From Manduca sexta (Eukaryota; Arthropoda; Insecta; Lepidoptera; Sphingidae), in NCBI RefSeq assembly GCF_014839805.1, contig NC_051123.1, positions 5,500,727 through 5,564,726 on the forward strand: a stretch of DNA of 64,000 nucleotides. Reading direction: 5' to 3'. A model generated the notes under the pieces. That model saw only the letters and a program-made list of their open reading frames with translations, ran no database searches and was not told where the DNA came from. Shown here in pieces: positions 41,623 to 58,300 of this stretch. The first letter of the stretch is position 1. Every line of letters begins with the position of its first letter. The translations under genes and the position numbers were made by a program.

Positions 41623-41949
41623 TGATTCTCAAAGCGGTCCAGGTGGCCCCAGGGGTCTACGGGAGACTCGACCGAGGTTTACGTTGGCGTGGTCAAAAAA
41701 TGGGGGTTCATAATTTGTAAGCGGGAGTCCACGAAAATTTATCTTCTTTGATAGTAAAGAACTAATATGTTGGCTTGACTTCATTTATCAATGGACGCAG
41801 ACAATATTTTAAAAAGCTCAGTGACTGTTACATGTAATAACTTGCATATTCTGTGGAATATGGTATAAATTTAGCTACAGGGTATCCACTTAGAACCCGT
41901 AAAAATTCGAAAGTAGTATATGAGAAAAAAAGTTTGGGATCCTCGGTTC
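41623..41949. mobile_element. Non-autonomous hAT element with 8-bp target duplication
   Basis: Exact TAAAGCAT duplications at 41615-41622 and 41950-41957. The left end reads TGATTCTCAAAGCGGTCC and the right end AAGTTTGGGATCCTCGGTTC, degenerate forms of the common hAT 'TTCTCAAAC' terminus. No transposase frame. Confidence 0.75.
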
Positions 41950-42336
41950 TAAAGCATGGTTCGAAGTACTTCAATGAACAACTTATACAAGTTTTACTAG
42001 ACATGTAGAGTTTTTATAACCCGTGCAGTGACCGCGCCTTACATTACTTCACATTTCGCTCTCGTAACTCAGTTGCGATATTTTAACTGACCCTTACTTG
42101 GATTACATCCGCGGTGTAAAGGGTAGGGAGCGATATATCCACCGATTATAATTATCTCTGATGTTTTTCTCTGACTAGATGTGAAAGGTTTGAGTTGTAA
42201 ATTTTAAATATTTTATGAAATATCAGATCATGAATTATCAGATTTTTCGGTCAGGAATTCTTTCTTAAGTTCAAGAAATGCTGGATGCAGACGTTTACTA
42301 AAATATCTGTTAATAAATTAAATATAAATCAAATAA

Positions 42337-42429
42337 ACAGTGTTGATGAAGTTTTGTAGAGTTGAGCCTATGCTCAACTCTACAAAACTTGAGCATAGGC
42401 TCAACTCTACAAAACTTCATCAACACTGT
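42337..42429. repeat. Perfect 41-bp inverted repeat with 11-bp spacer
   Basis: 42337-42377 is the exact reverse complement of 42389-42429. The right arm also overlaps a second palindrome, ACTTCATCAACA-C-TGTTGATGAAGT, ending near 42438. In the first intron of the first reductase. Confidence 0.95.
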
Positions 42430-42954
42430 TGATGAAGTACCTATGTACTTACGTGTTGCATAATATTAGAACAATAATTGTAGTTTTTTTACGTATTACG
42501 CATGCGTCATAATAATTATTGAATCACCGTAAAAATGCTTAACATTGTAAAACAAGAAAAAACAGCAATTATTTTAACGCATTTTATATGTTAATAACTA
42601 CAAAAAACGACGTCAGAAGGCGCCTTCAGTGTTAACTGATTTCCTCGAATAACACGATTGGTCTGGGGTCTGAACCATCTGAGGGAGTTGACGTCAGATG
42701 CCAAGTAAAAAATATGCCAAGTTTTTTCAACATGCTTGAAAAACTGTATTGTTACGACTCTACACTGGAATGGTATAAGTGCAGATGGAGAAAATAATGT
42801 GTTTGCTACTTCAACCTTTGAGAGTGATATGAAATCTGCTTTTTATAGGGTACATTCCTATGTTTGGTTTTATGTATTATTTTATATGTACCAAAATAAA
42901 ACAATTTTTTTTTCTGTGAGACCAGTTTCATAATAAAAAATAAATTAGTTATTT

Positions 42955-43185
42955 CATATTTGAAATATTGTTGTGAGCAAAAGTCGGGACGTGGTGAGGT
43001 TATCGCGCTCTCTGTCTCGCGCACGTAGCGTTATGGTCGGTTGCACTCGGTGACGTCACAGTTTGCTTTTACTGTTATTTGATAGCTACACCCTCCACCA
43101 AATTGCAAAGCTTTACAACTTATTCATTATTGCGTGGATTTTGATAATTCTTTTTCTGTTAGATGGTGGATGACATTCATTTTTG
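42955..43185 (+). repeat. MITE-like repeat, related to 28490-28720
   Basis: Shares the GTGACGTCACA, CCTCCACCAAATT and GGATTTTGATAATTC order with the earlier locus. Confidence 0.45.
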
Positions 43186-44074
43186 ATAAATGGGTTAAAC
43201 AAAGTAGTCAACTACCCTATTGTTAGTTGGACAACTATTTGTATAAGACTATGACCATGTCTACAGATTTGCACCTATATCTTTTACTTTTGGTATAGTA
43301 ATAAGACACTTCAGAAGCCTGTCTAATGAACATATTTATTGTTTTTCTTAATCCATCATCGTCATATTAAGTTCACTGCTGCTTTTTAGTGCCTTTAATT
43401 TCCTAGTAATTAGTTTAATTCGTTTCCATAAACATCTAATAATAAATAAAATTCAAGTTTATTTCTGTGACGAATCTTTTTAACGTTTCATCATTAAAAC
43501 GTATTGTTATATGTTTATATTATAATATTTTATTGCTAAGACCATGACCTACTTTATATTTAAATCTGAAGTTAACTTTTATGTAGAAATTAGTTTTATA
43601 TTATAATAACTGACGCGTGTTTTTTTTTTGTTAAGTATTGTTCAAAGCAGAGCGTAATATTTCGTATTCATATTTTTTAAAATATAATGTTTAACTTACA
43701 CAATAAACAATTATGTTGAGTGTGGAAGCTTATATTTTTATATTAACTTTTGCATTGGATTGCCGTCTTATATAAAATACCTCCAGTATTTTCTGGCTAC
43801 CAATGGAAATATAATGCAGATTTACAAATAAATATTAATTATTGATTAACCTATTCGGCTCCGAGGCAGTTTTTTGCTTCTTAGATGTAGTACATATTCC
43901 TAAAGTCGTTGCCGATTGATAAAGAAGAATAATTATTATATTTTAGAAATAAATATATCCGTATCACCTCAGGGGCCTAATAGAAGCGGTGAAAAGTATG
44001 TGCACTACATTCATCTCTACATTCATTCGTGATAAAAAGCAAGTGTGTGTAATTAATATGAAAGCGTATTTTAT

Positions 44075-44140
44075 TTTGTACGGCGGGTCTTACCACCTTG
44101 TGTACGGTGGTCGCTATCAGGCGAATATAAACTAAATCCT
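44075..44140 (+). repeat. Family D fragment
   Basis: GGCGGGTCTTACCACCTTGT, TACGGTGGTCGCTATC and AAATCCTACCA match family D ends. Confidence 0.45.
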
Positions 44141-45304
44141 ACCATTTAATGCAATGCATTTAATGAAGTAGGTCATTTTCATCAAATGTGGAGTGTATCT
44201 GAATACAAACATGGACTGATGAACTGATGCTACATTCTAAATATCTATGTTAAATAAGGTCAGATTTTTATGGATTGCCTTAGATATGCCGAACGACTGA
44301 CGGCAAGTAAAACCCAAAACGTGACTTTAATAGGTTATTAGTCTATTTTAAGTTTTGGTCTGAAGGTCATTTATCTCCGACATTATAAATTTAAGTGCAC
44401 TTTTTACCGAGCTACGACGAAGCAAAGGATAACAACTAACAGCATCTTGAAGGGCAAAAGTATTTCGGAAATGATTGACTATGACGTTATATTTGATCAT
44501 ATTTTGGAATTTATTGAATTGTATAGGCCTGTCCCCTATCATACTATGGAACGAACACAGCCGAAAAGAGGGTACCAGGGTTGCACCCTTGCCTACCCCT
44601 TCGGGTGTAAAGACGTGATGTGTATTGAATTATGCATTTAACGACCGTGTATACTGAATTCTTAATAACCAAATTATAGTAACACTGGTGTCTTTTACCC
44701 TGATAGTTCAATTTAAGTTCCGATCAATTCGTAATCGTTGTATCCGGTTCCAACAGGCCGGCATAGTTTTGACTATTGTCGAAGGGTAATCAGTCGCCAT
44801 TCAATTGGATCACACTTCACTTACCATCCGGTGCAGAGGGGTCACTTAGCCGCGCACGTACCTATAAAAATAAACTATTAATATGTAGTTGCACCATATT
44901 ATTTTAAACGCGTTATCAACAATGTATTCTGTATTACTTGTTGGTTATTATGATGCTTTATGATTTATTTATAAAACGGGTCCAAATGAATAATTGCTAT
45001 TCTGATATTATCGTAAGACAAAAGGTGTCTTGTATAATAATGGTAGTTATATCGCTTGATGCAGTCCACTCCTAACAAGTCGGTCTGCAAATGATCAGTG
45101 GAAGCCTAGGTTCAGCAGTGGAGGAGTGGCAATGGTTTATGGTGATTAGAGCAGAGCAAAGTAGAGCGTTAGATAGGCCGCACGATATAAGTATGTATAG
45201 TTTGGAATGGAATGTTTATGCAGAATGACCTGTTTGCGATTGATTGTAGTTAGATTGCCGAAAGAACGGTCAAAGAAGTTTTTTTACGTGCAGAGTAAAA
45301 TGAG

Positions 45305-45640
45305 CTCTCTGCACCTGATGGTAAACGGTGTGGGGTTTATGTAGAATGTCGACTGACGAGATACCCGTCGCCAGTCAACGCAATTATGTCGGCATTTTTG
45401 AATTGTATATACATAGGTTGATCCCGGAATGTGACACACTTCAGGGGGCCACTATAGCGGGTTTTAACACTTTGTGTGTGGTGGTTGGACAACACTATTA
45501 TGCCGGCCTTTTTGAATTGGATATATATATAGGTTGATCCCGGAACGCGACACACTTAAGTGAGCCCCTATGGTTTAACAACTAGTGTGCTTTGGGTGCC
45601 ATCCGGGCTGATCAAAAATATATCCTACCATCAGCAAAAC
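45305..45640 (+). repeat. Interspersed repeat, family D, with internal partial duplication
   Basis: GGTTGATCCCGGAA with GCGACACACTT-type text and GCCGGCCTTTTTGAATTG occur twice (about 45417 and 45533), showing an internal repeat of about 115 bp. Ends ATATATCCTACCATCAGC. Confidence 0.65.
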
Positions 45641-45983
45641 GAATGCGTACCCAACTGGAATCGAAATCATTAGGTATTTTGTATAAACAATAGATGCATG
45701 GTGTGTAACATGATTATTGAACTTCTTGTCAGCAGTTTTTCTGATTAGATGTGGTACTTATGCCTGATAGTGCTATCGACTTACCATTTATTCATAAATA
45801 GGTTAAGTGTGGATATACATTAAACAAGTTGCTTTTCTTCTAAACCTTTTGTTGATATACGCGTCTGCTTTTGTATGAATATTGAATAATTTCTCAACAC
45901 ACTTACCTTCATTATACTTTTTTGCAACAGCATAAAGTTTATTATTGATTGTCCCCGACACCGTGTCAGGGCGATCAATCGTT

Positions 45984-46019
45984 TATAAATGTGGTTTACA
46001 GTACATTTCACTTTCAGTT
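45984..46019 (+). promoter_or_regulatory. Core promoter P2 of the first aldo-keto reductase; overlaps a splice acceptor
   Basis: TATAAA at 45984-45989 lies 32 bp before the A of TCAGTT (46014-46019), which fits the arthropod initiator TCAGTY. Initiation there would leave an 8-nt leader before ATG 46024. The same CAG is also the acceptor for the upstream exon at 39407. Confidence 0.5.
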
Positions 46020-46023
46020 CGCG

Positions 46024-50913
<4,890 letters not shown>

Positions 50914-51114
50914 AAATATTTTGTATGTTATGTGCTGATTAATATAAGTTGAAAAATAAGTTGTTGTTTATATTTTGTCAAAATTGTCGGCTTATATCCT
51001 GAGTTAAGCAGTGATATTGGGTTTTTTTACCATTGTATACTTATTTATTACAATTTCCATACGAAGAGTATAAAGGTAGGCTTATTGCTGGTGGCATTTT
51101 CTATCAGTCAACCT

Positions 51115-51290
51115 TTAGGTGGTGCAGAGACTAAAGTAGGCAGTATCAGCCTAGATTTGTGCCCGATACGGCGATAGGCTCGCACCCTTTCACATCATGG
51201 GACGGAACACTGGCGAAAATCGGTTGTCCTTATAACATCTTTGTTTACCTCTTGGGGATTAAGGTTTGATGCTTGTTTGTGTTTTATGTT
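51115..51290 (+). repeat. SINE family A, 5' diverged
   Basis: TTTGTGCCCGATACGGCGAT, AGGCTCGCACCC and ATCATGGGACGGAACACT. Confidence 0.6.
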
Positions 51291-51724
51291 ACTTGTTACA
51301 TGAAAGAAATTAACAAAACTGACATTTCTTCTTTATATAGCGTAAAGAATTGAAAATTGACGAACGACGCTTCACATGCGTAGATATCTAAATTAAAATA
51401 AACTGAGAAATAGCGCATAATTCTTTTATCTGATTCCAACAACATATATTATTAAACAACACTATTGCATTTTTAATACATATATATTTACTCCAAAATT
51501 TCATAAAATAAAAACAAAGTCTATTGAATATTACAAATCAAAATATAATTTCATAGAGTCTATAAATAATTACGACTTTCCTCCGCCAATTGCGTATAAA
51601 TCTTTATTACCATAATGAAATAAGTAAACAAGAGAGTACTTCGCTTGTTTAGGGTTCACGCACCGGCCTTCAACTCGCTGGGCGTCAACATGGTTAGGGT
51701 TGCCACTTATTCTGGCAGGTTTAA

Positions 51725-52084
51725 ATATCGACGGTTGCAAAGCTAATTAACTTAAGGCGATACCTCAAGGTCCATTTTCATACATTTTGTTTCACCTTTA
51801 ATCTGGGTAACTAAACAAGTATTGGCAAGTAAAGAATTTAAATTCACGTCTAGTTAGTGATTAGTTCTCGCAGTTGAAAGAAAAACGTAAAAATAATTAA
51901 TAATCATGGATATTTCGGCCTTTAAAATTTAATATGACGAAATTTATTTAAGCGACATTTTTTGTGATAAGTACTAAGTTTCATACATATTTAAAATCAG
52001 CACTTTTTATGTTCATTTAACGTAGTTCAAATATATCGAGAAAAAATGTCGCTTAAGACAATTAGCCTTTTAACCGTCGATATT
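51725..52084. mobile_element. MITE, same family as 2868-3038
   Basis: Terminal inverted repeats ATATCGACGGTTGCAAAGCT and AATTAGCCTTTTAACCGTCG. The interior has CTAAGTTTCATACATATTT as in the first copy but is about twice as long. Confidence 0.7.
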
Positions 52085-52342
52085 ATGTTCTTGTTCGTAA
52101 GATAGAAAAAATATGACCAAATCCTATAGATTTTAAAGAGCGGGAAAACTAGGTTTCCTAATAGTTATTTACCTATACAAATACCAATAATAAGAAGTAG
52201 GTAAATCAATAAAAAATAAATAAAATAAAATGCTTTATTCATCACGTAGGCGAACATAGTTGCACTTATTATAAGTCAAGGTACATGAGAATATTTAATA
52301 TAATAACTTATTTAAAAAATACTAAGTGCCAAAAGTACGATT

Positions 52343-52555
52343 ACCTCGCTGGCGTAGTTGTATTACTGTAGAACTGACTGAGGGCTCTGGTTCGATCTCC
52401 AGGTCGGGCAAAGTGATATTGCGCTTTTCTTCTCAGCATCAGCAATGAGTCTGAAATTTGTGCCCGATATGGAGATAGGATCCACCCATCACAACTGGAC
52501 GGAAACCACTCGGCGGAAAGTGGGTGTATGAAATTTAAACGTGATGTGTTTATTC
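52343..52555 (+). repeat. tRNA-headed SINE, family A
   Basis: CCTCGCTGGCGTAGTTGTAT head, GGTTCGATCTCCAGGTCGGG B-box region. Confidence 0.65.
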
Positions 52556-53799
52556 AACGACTTTTTACAATTATTCTACCTACAAATCCGCCATTTAAAC
52601 TTCTGGCAATGTCAGTTGATAGGCACCGGCTTGGCAGACCTGTTGGCATTGGTAATGACCATGAACTGCGTTAGGTCTTACCAGCTTACCATTATATAAA
52701 CCGCAAGCTCGTCTGTTACGCGTATTTTACCTATCAGGGAGCAGTGAGTTGTTCGAAGCCTTTGTGTGGCCTTTGCAATACCTATCTTTACATATAATAA
52801 AATTGTAAGCGACGTTTGCACATTACAGATTTTGTAGAAAAACTAATATGGTGGGTGTTTATAAGCTGCAGAAGCCAAAAAAAAGTTTGTAGAATTTTTA
52901 TCTGTCTATGTTTGTACACGCACCACATAAAAACTAGTCCATCAAATTGAATGCAGTTTTCACCGATATGTTGCTAGAGGTCTAACTTAAAATATAAGCT
53001 CTATTTTATCCTGAGAAACACTTTTTACGTGGGCGGATGTGCGAGCAAAACCTAACAGTAATTAATTTACATGATGCACTCAATAAAGTATCCAGTAACT
53101 GTCATGATGCACTCAGTGCTAACTGTAATTAGTTATTCCTAGGTCCCGATCATCTAAATACCCAGTTAAATCCTGTATAGTTATGTTTAGAGGATTCGTG
53201 AGGCATCCTTAGGTCATTCTTCGTCTTTTGAGTTCTATTTTGTGTGAAGGAGCACCCCTATTGCATGGAGTCATATTTTATGACAAGTTTACTATGTAAG
53301 GAAAGATAGCAAGTATCTCTTTAAAAGTTTGCTCTCATACATAGTCAGGCGTTGTTAATTACAGCTTGCTAAACCATCTGGCCTTTTTAATATGGTATTG
53401 TTATAAACCAGCTGGCTAGTAACCACTTTATTAATATGATTTTTTTTAAATACCAATTCTAATGGCTTGGTAGTTGGTACTATCTAAATCTAAATCTTAG
53501 TTCGTGCTTATACGATACAGTATTTGTTAAATTATAATTAATAATTCAATGAATTAGGAAATTACAAGGCAGTTTACTCGATGCTTGTAAATAAGGATTT
53601 TACAAAAAGACTTATTCTTATAGGCATAAACAATCACATACCAATATACATGTGTATATTGTTATCATTTCTCATATGAAAAAATACTTCGCAGTAGCAA
53701 TTGTTGGGTTGCGATTAAAATCCCATGATTGTATAAAGGCGCCTATGAATTATGGAGTAAAAACAGGTTTTTGTGACCGGTCTGTGTTGGATTAATAGG

Positions 53800-53965
53800 T
53801 AAGTCTCACCCGACTATGGTAGTGAAAGAACAGAGAGTGCACCTGTGTATTGCGCACATGCATAAGTGATGCACTATATCTCCTGCGTATCTGGCTGATC
53901 TCCGCTGAGATTGGCCGCCGTGGCCGAAATTCGATTAGGAGAGATTCCCCACACATTATTCATTC
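53800..53965 (+). repeat. SINE subfamily A2, 3' part
   Basis: GAGAGTGCACCTGTGTATTG and GCTGAGATTGGCCGCCGTGG match 11698-12050. Confidence 0.65.
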
Positions 53966-54794
53966 ATTCATTCAATAGGTATCTAGATCAATTGTTTGAT
54001 TTTTTATTTGCTTAATATGAATAACTTCGATTTTTCTTCTGCGATAAACAATTTGGTACACCAATAATTCCTATGTACCAACTTACTAGTTTTACCATGA
54101 GGAAACAAATCTTAGTAATTATAGGTAATAAAAATGTCAAAGTTTGATATGATGTTTGCAAGTGTGGATTTCATTCGACGCGAAATAACTTCATGGGAAA
54201 AATTAATTACGCAGTTAAATTAAGTAATGTTACTTTGTATTTCGGAATTGCAGTGGGACTTTTATATCTACATTTTTTTTCTGCGGGCGAAATAGCGAAC
54301 AAAAGTTAGTTAGTAGCTAAAAAGTTCCATGTTTTGCGCCACAGAGGCACCAAGTTGCATAATGTATTCCAATCATGGAATTATTACACCTACTTACATT
54401 CCAATGCAGGTACTAAAATTGCCAGACATTCTTTCTCGTCTATAATGATACCTATATGCATTTGGTACATGTTATAGAGCTACTTAAAACAATATTACTC
54501 ATTTTATCATACAAACTTCTCTATATATTACTAAAATGCAGTCATCCTTTGTCAAAGATCTATTTACATTACAAAAAAAACAAGTGCGAGTTGGACTCGC
54601 ACATTGAGGCTTCCTTACAAACTTGTAGGTATCTAAGTATATACGTACATATTTATGACTTTCACATTTTTTCCTTTACATCTGCTGTAAGACATTATTT
54701 CTCGCCAAATTTCATGTTTCTAGGTTAACTGAGAGTCAACCCTATAGGTTATGATTCCCTTGTGAAATCGAAATATGCAAAAATATTGTTTTTT

Positions 54795-55015
54795 TTTTTA
54801 TTGCTTTGTATGACGAGTCGAGTTTGAATTACAAAGTATTGTTTGGTATTCCAGTGCGCTCGACATCCTGAGACATGAGATGTTAAGTCTTAATATGTCC
54901 AGTAATTACTCTGGCTACAATGTCGTTCAAATCAAACACAACAGTGACTACACACTGCTGATTGGCGGCAGTAATAGACATTGCGGTGGTACCTACCCAG
55001 GCCGACTCCTCGGAT
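54795..55015 (-). repeat. Family B, truncated
   Basis: Complement of family B from AAAGTATTGTTTGGTATTCC to GGTGGTACCTACCCAGGC. Confidence 0.7.
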
Positions 55016-55294
55016 CGTAAACGAGTAGGATTTGATATTAATTACTACTTAAAACCTCTACGCGTTCTTGAGAAAAAGAGTCTTGAGACACAGACAGACA
55101 GTCAACAAAGTGATCCTAAAAGGCTTCCTTGTGAGGCACGGAATCCTAAATAATGCAGTCAACAAAGATACATACTCGATCTAGTCATCGCGCCCTATGT
55201 AATATCTAAGTATGTAACTACGATTGGAGGCTATTCACATCACCTGAAGATAACCAGTCCGGAAATAAATATTACAGATAGCTGCAACATTTCC

Positions 55295-55328
55295 TATTAT
55301 GTGAAGAGGACCCTGCGCACGATCAGTC
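55295..55328 (+). promoter_or_regulatory. Candidate core promoter of the second aldo-keto reductase
   Basis: TCAGTC at 55323-55328 fits an insect initiator and has a weak TATTAT element about 30 bp upstream. The signal-peptide ATG follows at 55366. Confidence 0.4.
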
Positions 55329-55365
55329 AGCTTTTTGCGCTCGGCCGGCACACACGAGCATTGAG

Positions 55366-58300
55366 ATGGCATTGGTTACCGCGCTTGCGTTGTTTTGCCT
55401 CGCGTTATGGAATGTGAGTATTTTTGAAAAGAATTTCGTATTTTATTGAAATGTATTTATTTATTTTAGAATTGTATGTAATGTTCTGGAATAAAATAAA
55501 TTAATTTATTTCTATCCTTTTGTTAAACTAAACACATAATTATTTTTAGCTTATGTTCCATAATTTTATTTTGTTAGCGGTGTTGAAATATTTATTATTT
55601 TGTAAAAAAATACGTGTACTTTAATTTTAGTTAATTTTATTTTAGTTAAATTTAGTTAATTAATTGAATATCTAAATGTTTCGATTAAAGTATATTACTG
55701 TATAAGGATTTTTTAAAAAAAGAAAGTTTGCAATTATCAGACCATGGTTTTATAATCCTTACATGTCTGCAAGTAATAAGCTTATTAATTTATCTGATTG
55801 CATACATATTGTATACAGTAAAAAGGACGTAACGTAAGTAAATACGTTAAAATAACTGATTTTGATCCTTGTTTATAAAATACATCGTTAATTTTCATTT
55901 TAACTTTGGGTATAGCTGGGAAGCTTATTAATTTTTATTGTGAATATTCTAAAGTATTAAAATAAAATATATAAAAATTCTGAATCGCTTATTTTAATCA
56001 CATTTAACAGTTTTTTAAATATCATTTTCATTTCATTTTCAAAATCTTTTTGTTTTTATATTTCTCATTTCTATATGACATTAATTTGACTGTCCCAGTG
56101 TTTTACTTTTTTTTTTTGATTGACGTTGGTGCAAACATTAAAAAAAATATAATAACTCTAATGTCATTCTGTAATCTGAATAAATAAATTTATCGCATCA
56201 AGTTAAGTTCCTCTCAAGTATCAAGTCTTAAAGGTGTCCATTACCTTAGATGTTTATTATCTTTAGTTTGTCAGACGAAGGTACAAAAAACTTTTTTTTT
56301 TATTAAAAATATATATGTGTAATTCTGTTTATACACATAATCAAAATGATGTCACGAAGGCAAACAGGTTCAATCTTGCTCCATTTAAATTTCATTTTTA
56401 ACCGACTTAAAAAAAGGAGGAGGTTTTTAATGCGACTGTATGTTTTTTTACAATGAGTAAATATGTTTGAAATCAAAGACATTAAACAGTTTAGTTATTT
56501 CAAATAGTATTTTATTATAAAGATATTATGATTTGAAGCTGTAATTGTTCCCGAATTACATATAGTACTTACATGCACCTTGCGCCGAAGGGATAGGCTG
56601 AGGCTCTATTAGTGGATTCAAAATTCGACTAGGATTATATCGTCTCGTGATATGACGTTGCGAGCCTATTACCACTTCGGATAAAAATCATAGCTTTGAA
56701 AAATGCGTATTTTTCGACATAACAACAAATACTGTCTTTAAAACATTGAACTGTGAATCTGCCGGTTCAATACTCAAGTCAGCTATTGCTATATTAATAT
56801 TTGCGTATGAAAATGTGTCAATAAACATAAAAATATAGGCGCACATGTCCTTTATCCCCGAAAGGGTAGGCAGAGGCGCAACTGTTACAAGCATTTTTGC
56901 ACCGTGTGTATTCCGTCCCACCATGAGATAGGGGGCGAGCCTATAGCCACATCGGGCACAAATTATAGAGTCCGTGTTGCAACTAAATGGAACAACCAAA
57001 AATACTTTGCCCGACCCGGGTATCGAACCCGAGACTTTTACTTTACTCGTGCAATAATACAACTACGCCAACATAAAAATATGACTAAGAAATAAAAATA
57101 GCAGAAATATTGTTTCAGAACGGAAGAAACAAAGTCGTATACGGTCATTTAATTAAAAGCAAAAGTACATTTAGAAGTGTTAACAAGGTAATTAAAAAGG
57201 TCCGTGACAAAGTGCATTCACTCCACTGAATTTTTTCCTTGATATGAAACGTGAGGACAAATTGATAACAACCTGCGTGTTGACGATAATTCTAGAATGT
57301 CCACAAAAAATACAATCCGGGTCATCTCATACTTTTTTGCGGTCAAATATAAACATCTATTGTAGGAAAATGTCAACTAAAAAGCAGGTTTCACCTTGAA
57401 ATCTAGATGGTTTGACACCGATAATTTGACGTTATTGTAGTTAGGTATTTTTTATTATTATTTGGTAGGTATCAACGCTTCAAATGAATAAGTGATGTAC
57501 CCAAGGATGTACCAGTAATATGCAATTACAGGAAAGAGGCCAAGACGCCTTTTAACAATCCATAATGCTAATAATAGGTGGTCGGACCAGATCTCCGACC
57601 AGCTGGAGATCCCCATCAGCACCGCCTTTCATCAGGCGACGGATCATACAGATTATGAAACGCAGAAGGAGTCACGATCCTTAGTAATGGGGCAAATTAA
57701 GAGAACGCTAATAAAAAACAAAAAACTATCGGAATGACATATGCTATGATAAGTTTGTCGCTCGAATATCATTCTTATACAAATGTTTATTTTCTCTTAG
57801 CGTAAACTATTGTAGAAAGGTGCCTTGGTTATAGCCGCAGAGTCTGCCTTTATAAAGTAGAACTTGCTTCATTTTACCACGTATTTTCTGAGTAACCGCG
57901 TAACGTTCGATCTTTTTATACCAATGCGAGTTTGCAAACAATATTTATTTTAATGTAAATAAAAGTTTAAAATTTGAGTTTTCAACTATAACCTCAAAGT
58001 AGTGGTTATCGGACACTAGGTATATCCTGTGATGGAAAAATTTCATGTAAACAAGCAGTATTTATCTTTGGAAGTAAATAGTGGGTTTGTTCACACCCGT
58101 CAATTATATCGAATAAAGTAGAAGTTTCTTCAGTATATATATACTGTTTGAGTAGAGTTACTTAATAAACTGAGACGCATTTGTCTACGTTTACGTTTTT
58201 TCTTTCTTTATAAGGTTATAAATTTAAAACAGGATCTGAAATATATCATCATGATTGATTGATGAGTTGATTCTCAACTCAGGAACAGAGAGATAGTCGT

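Larger units (their letters stand above)
50950..55290. other. Spacer between the two reductase genes
   Basis: No coding exon seen. Contains SINE A copies, a MITE at 51725, an A2 fragment and a family B copy, listed separately. The remainder is AT-rich sequence without visible structure. Confidence 0.55.

Noticed and set aside
54456..54728. Plus-strand frame of 90 residues
   Set aside because: Low-complexity AT-rich sequence between the reductases, with no homology recognised.
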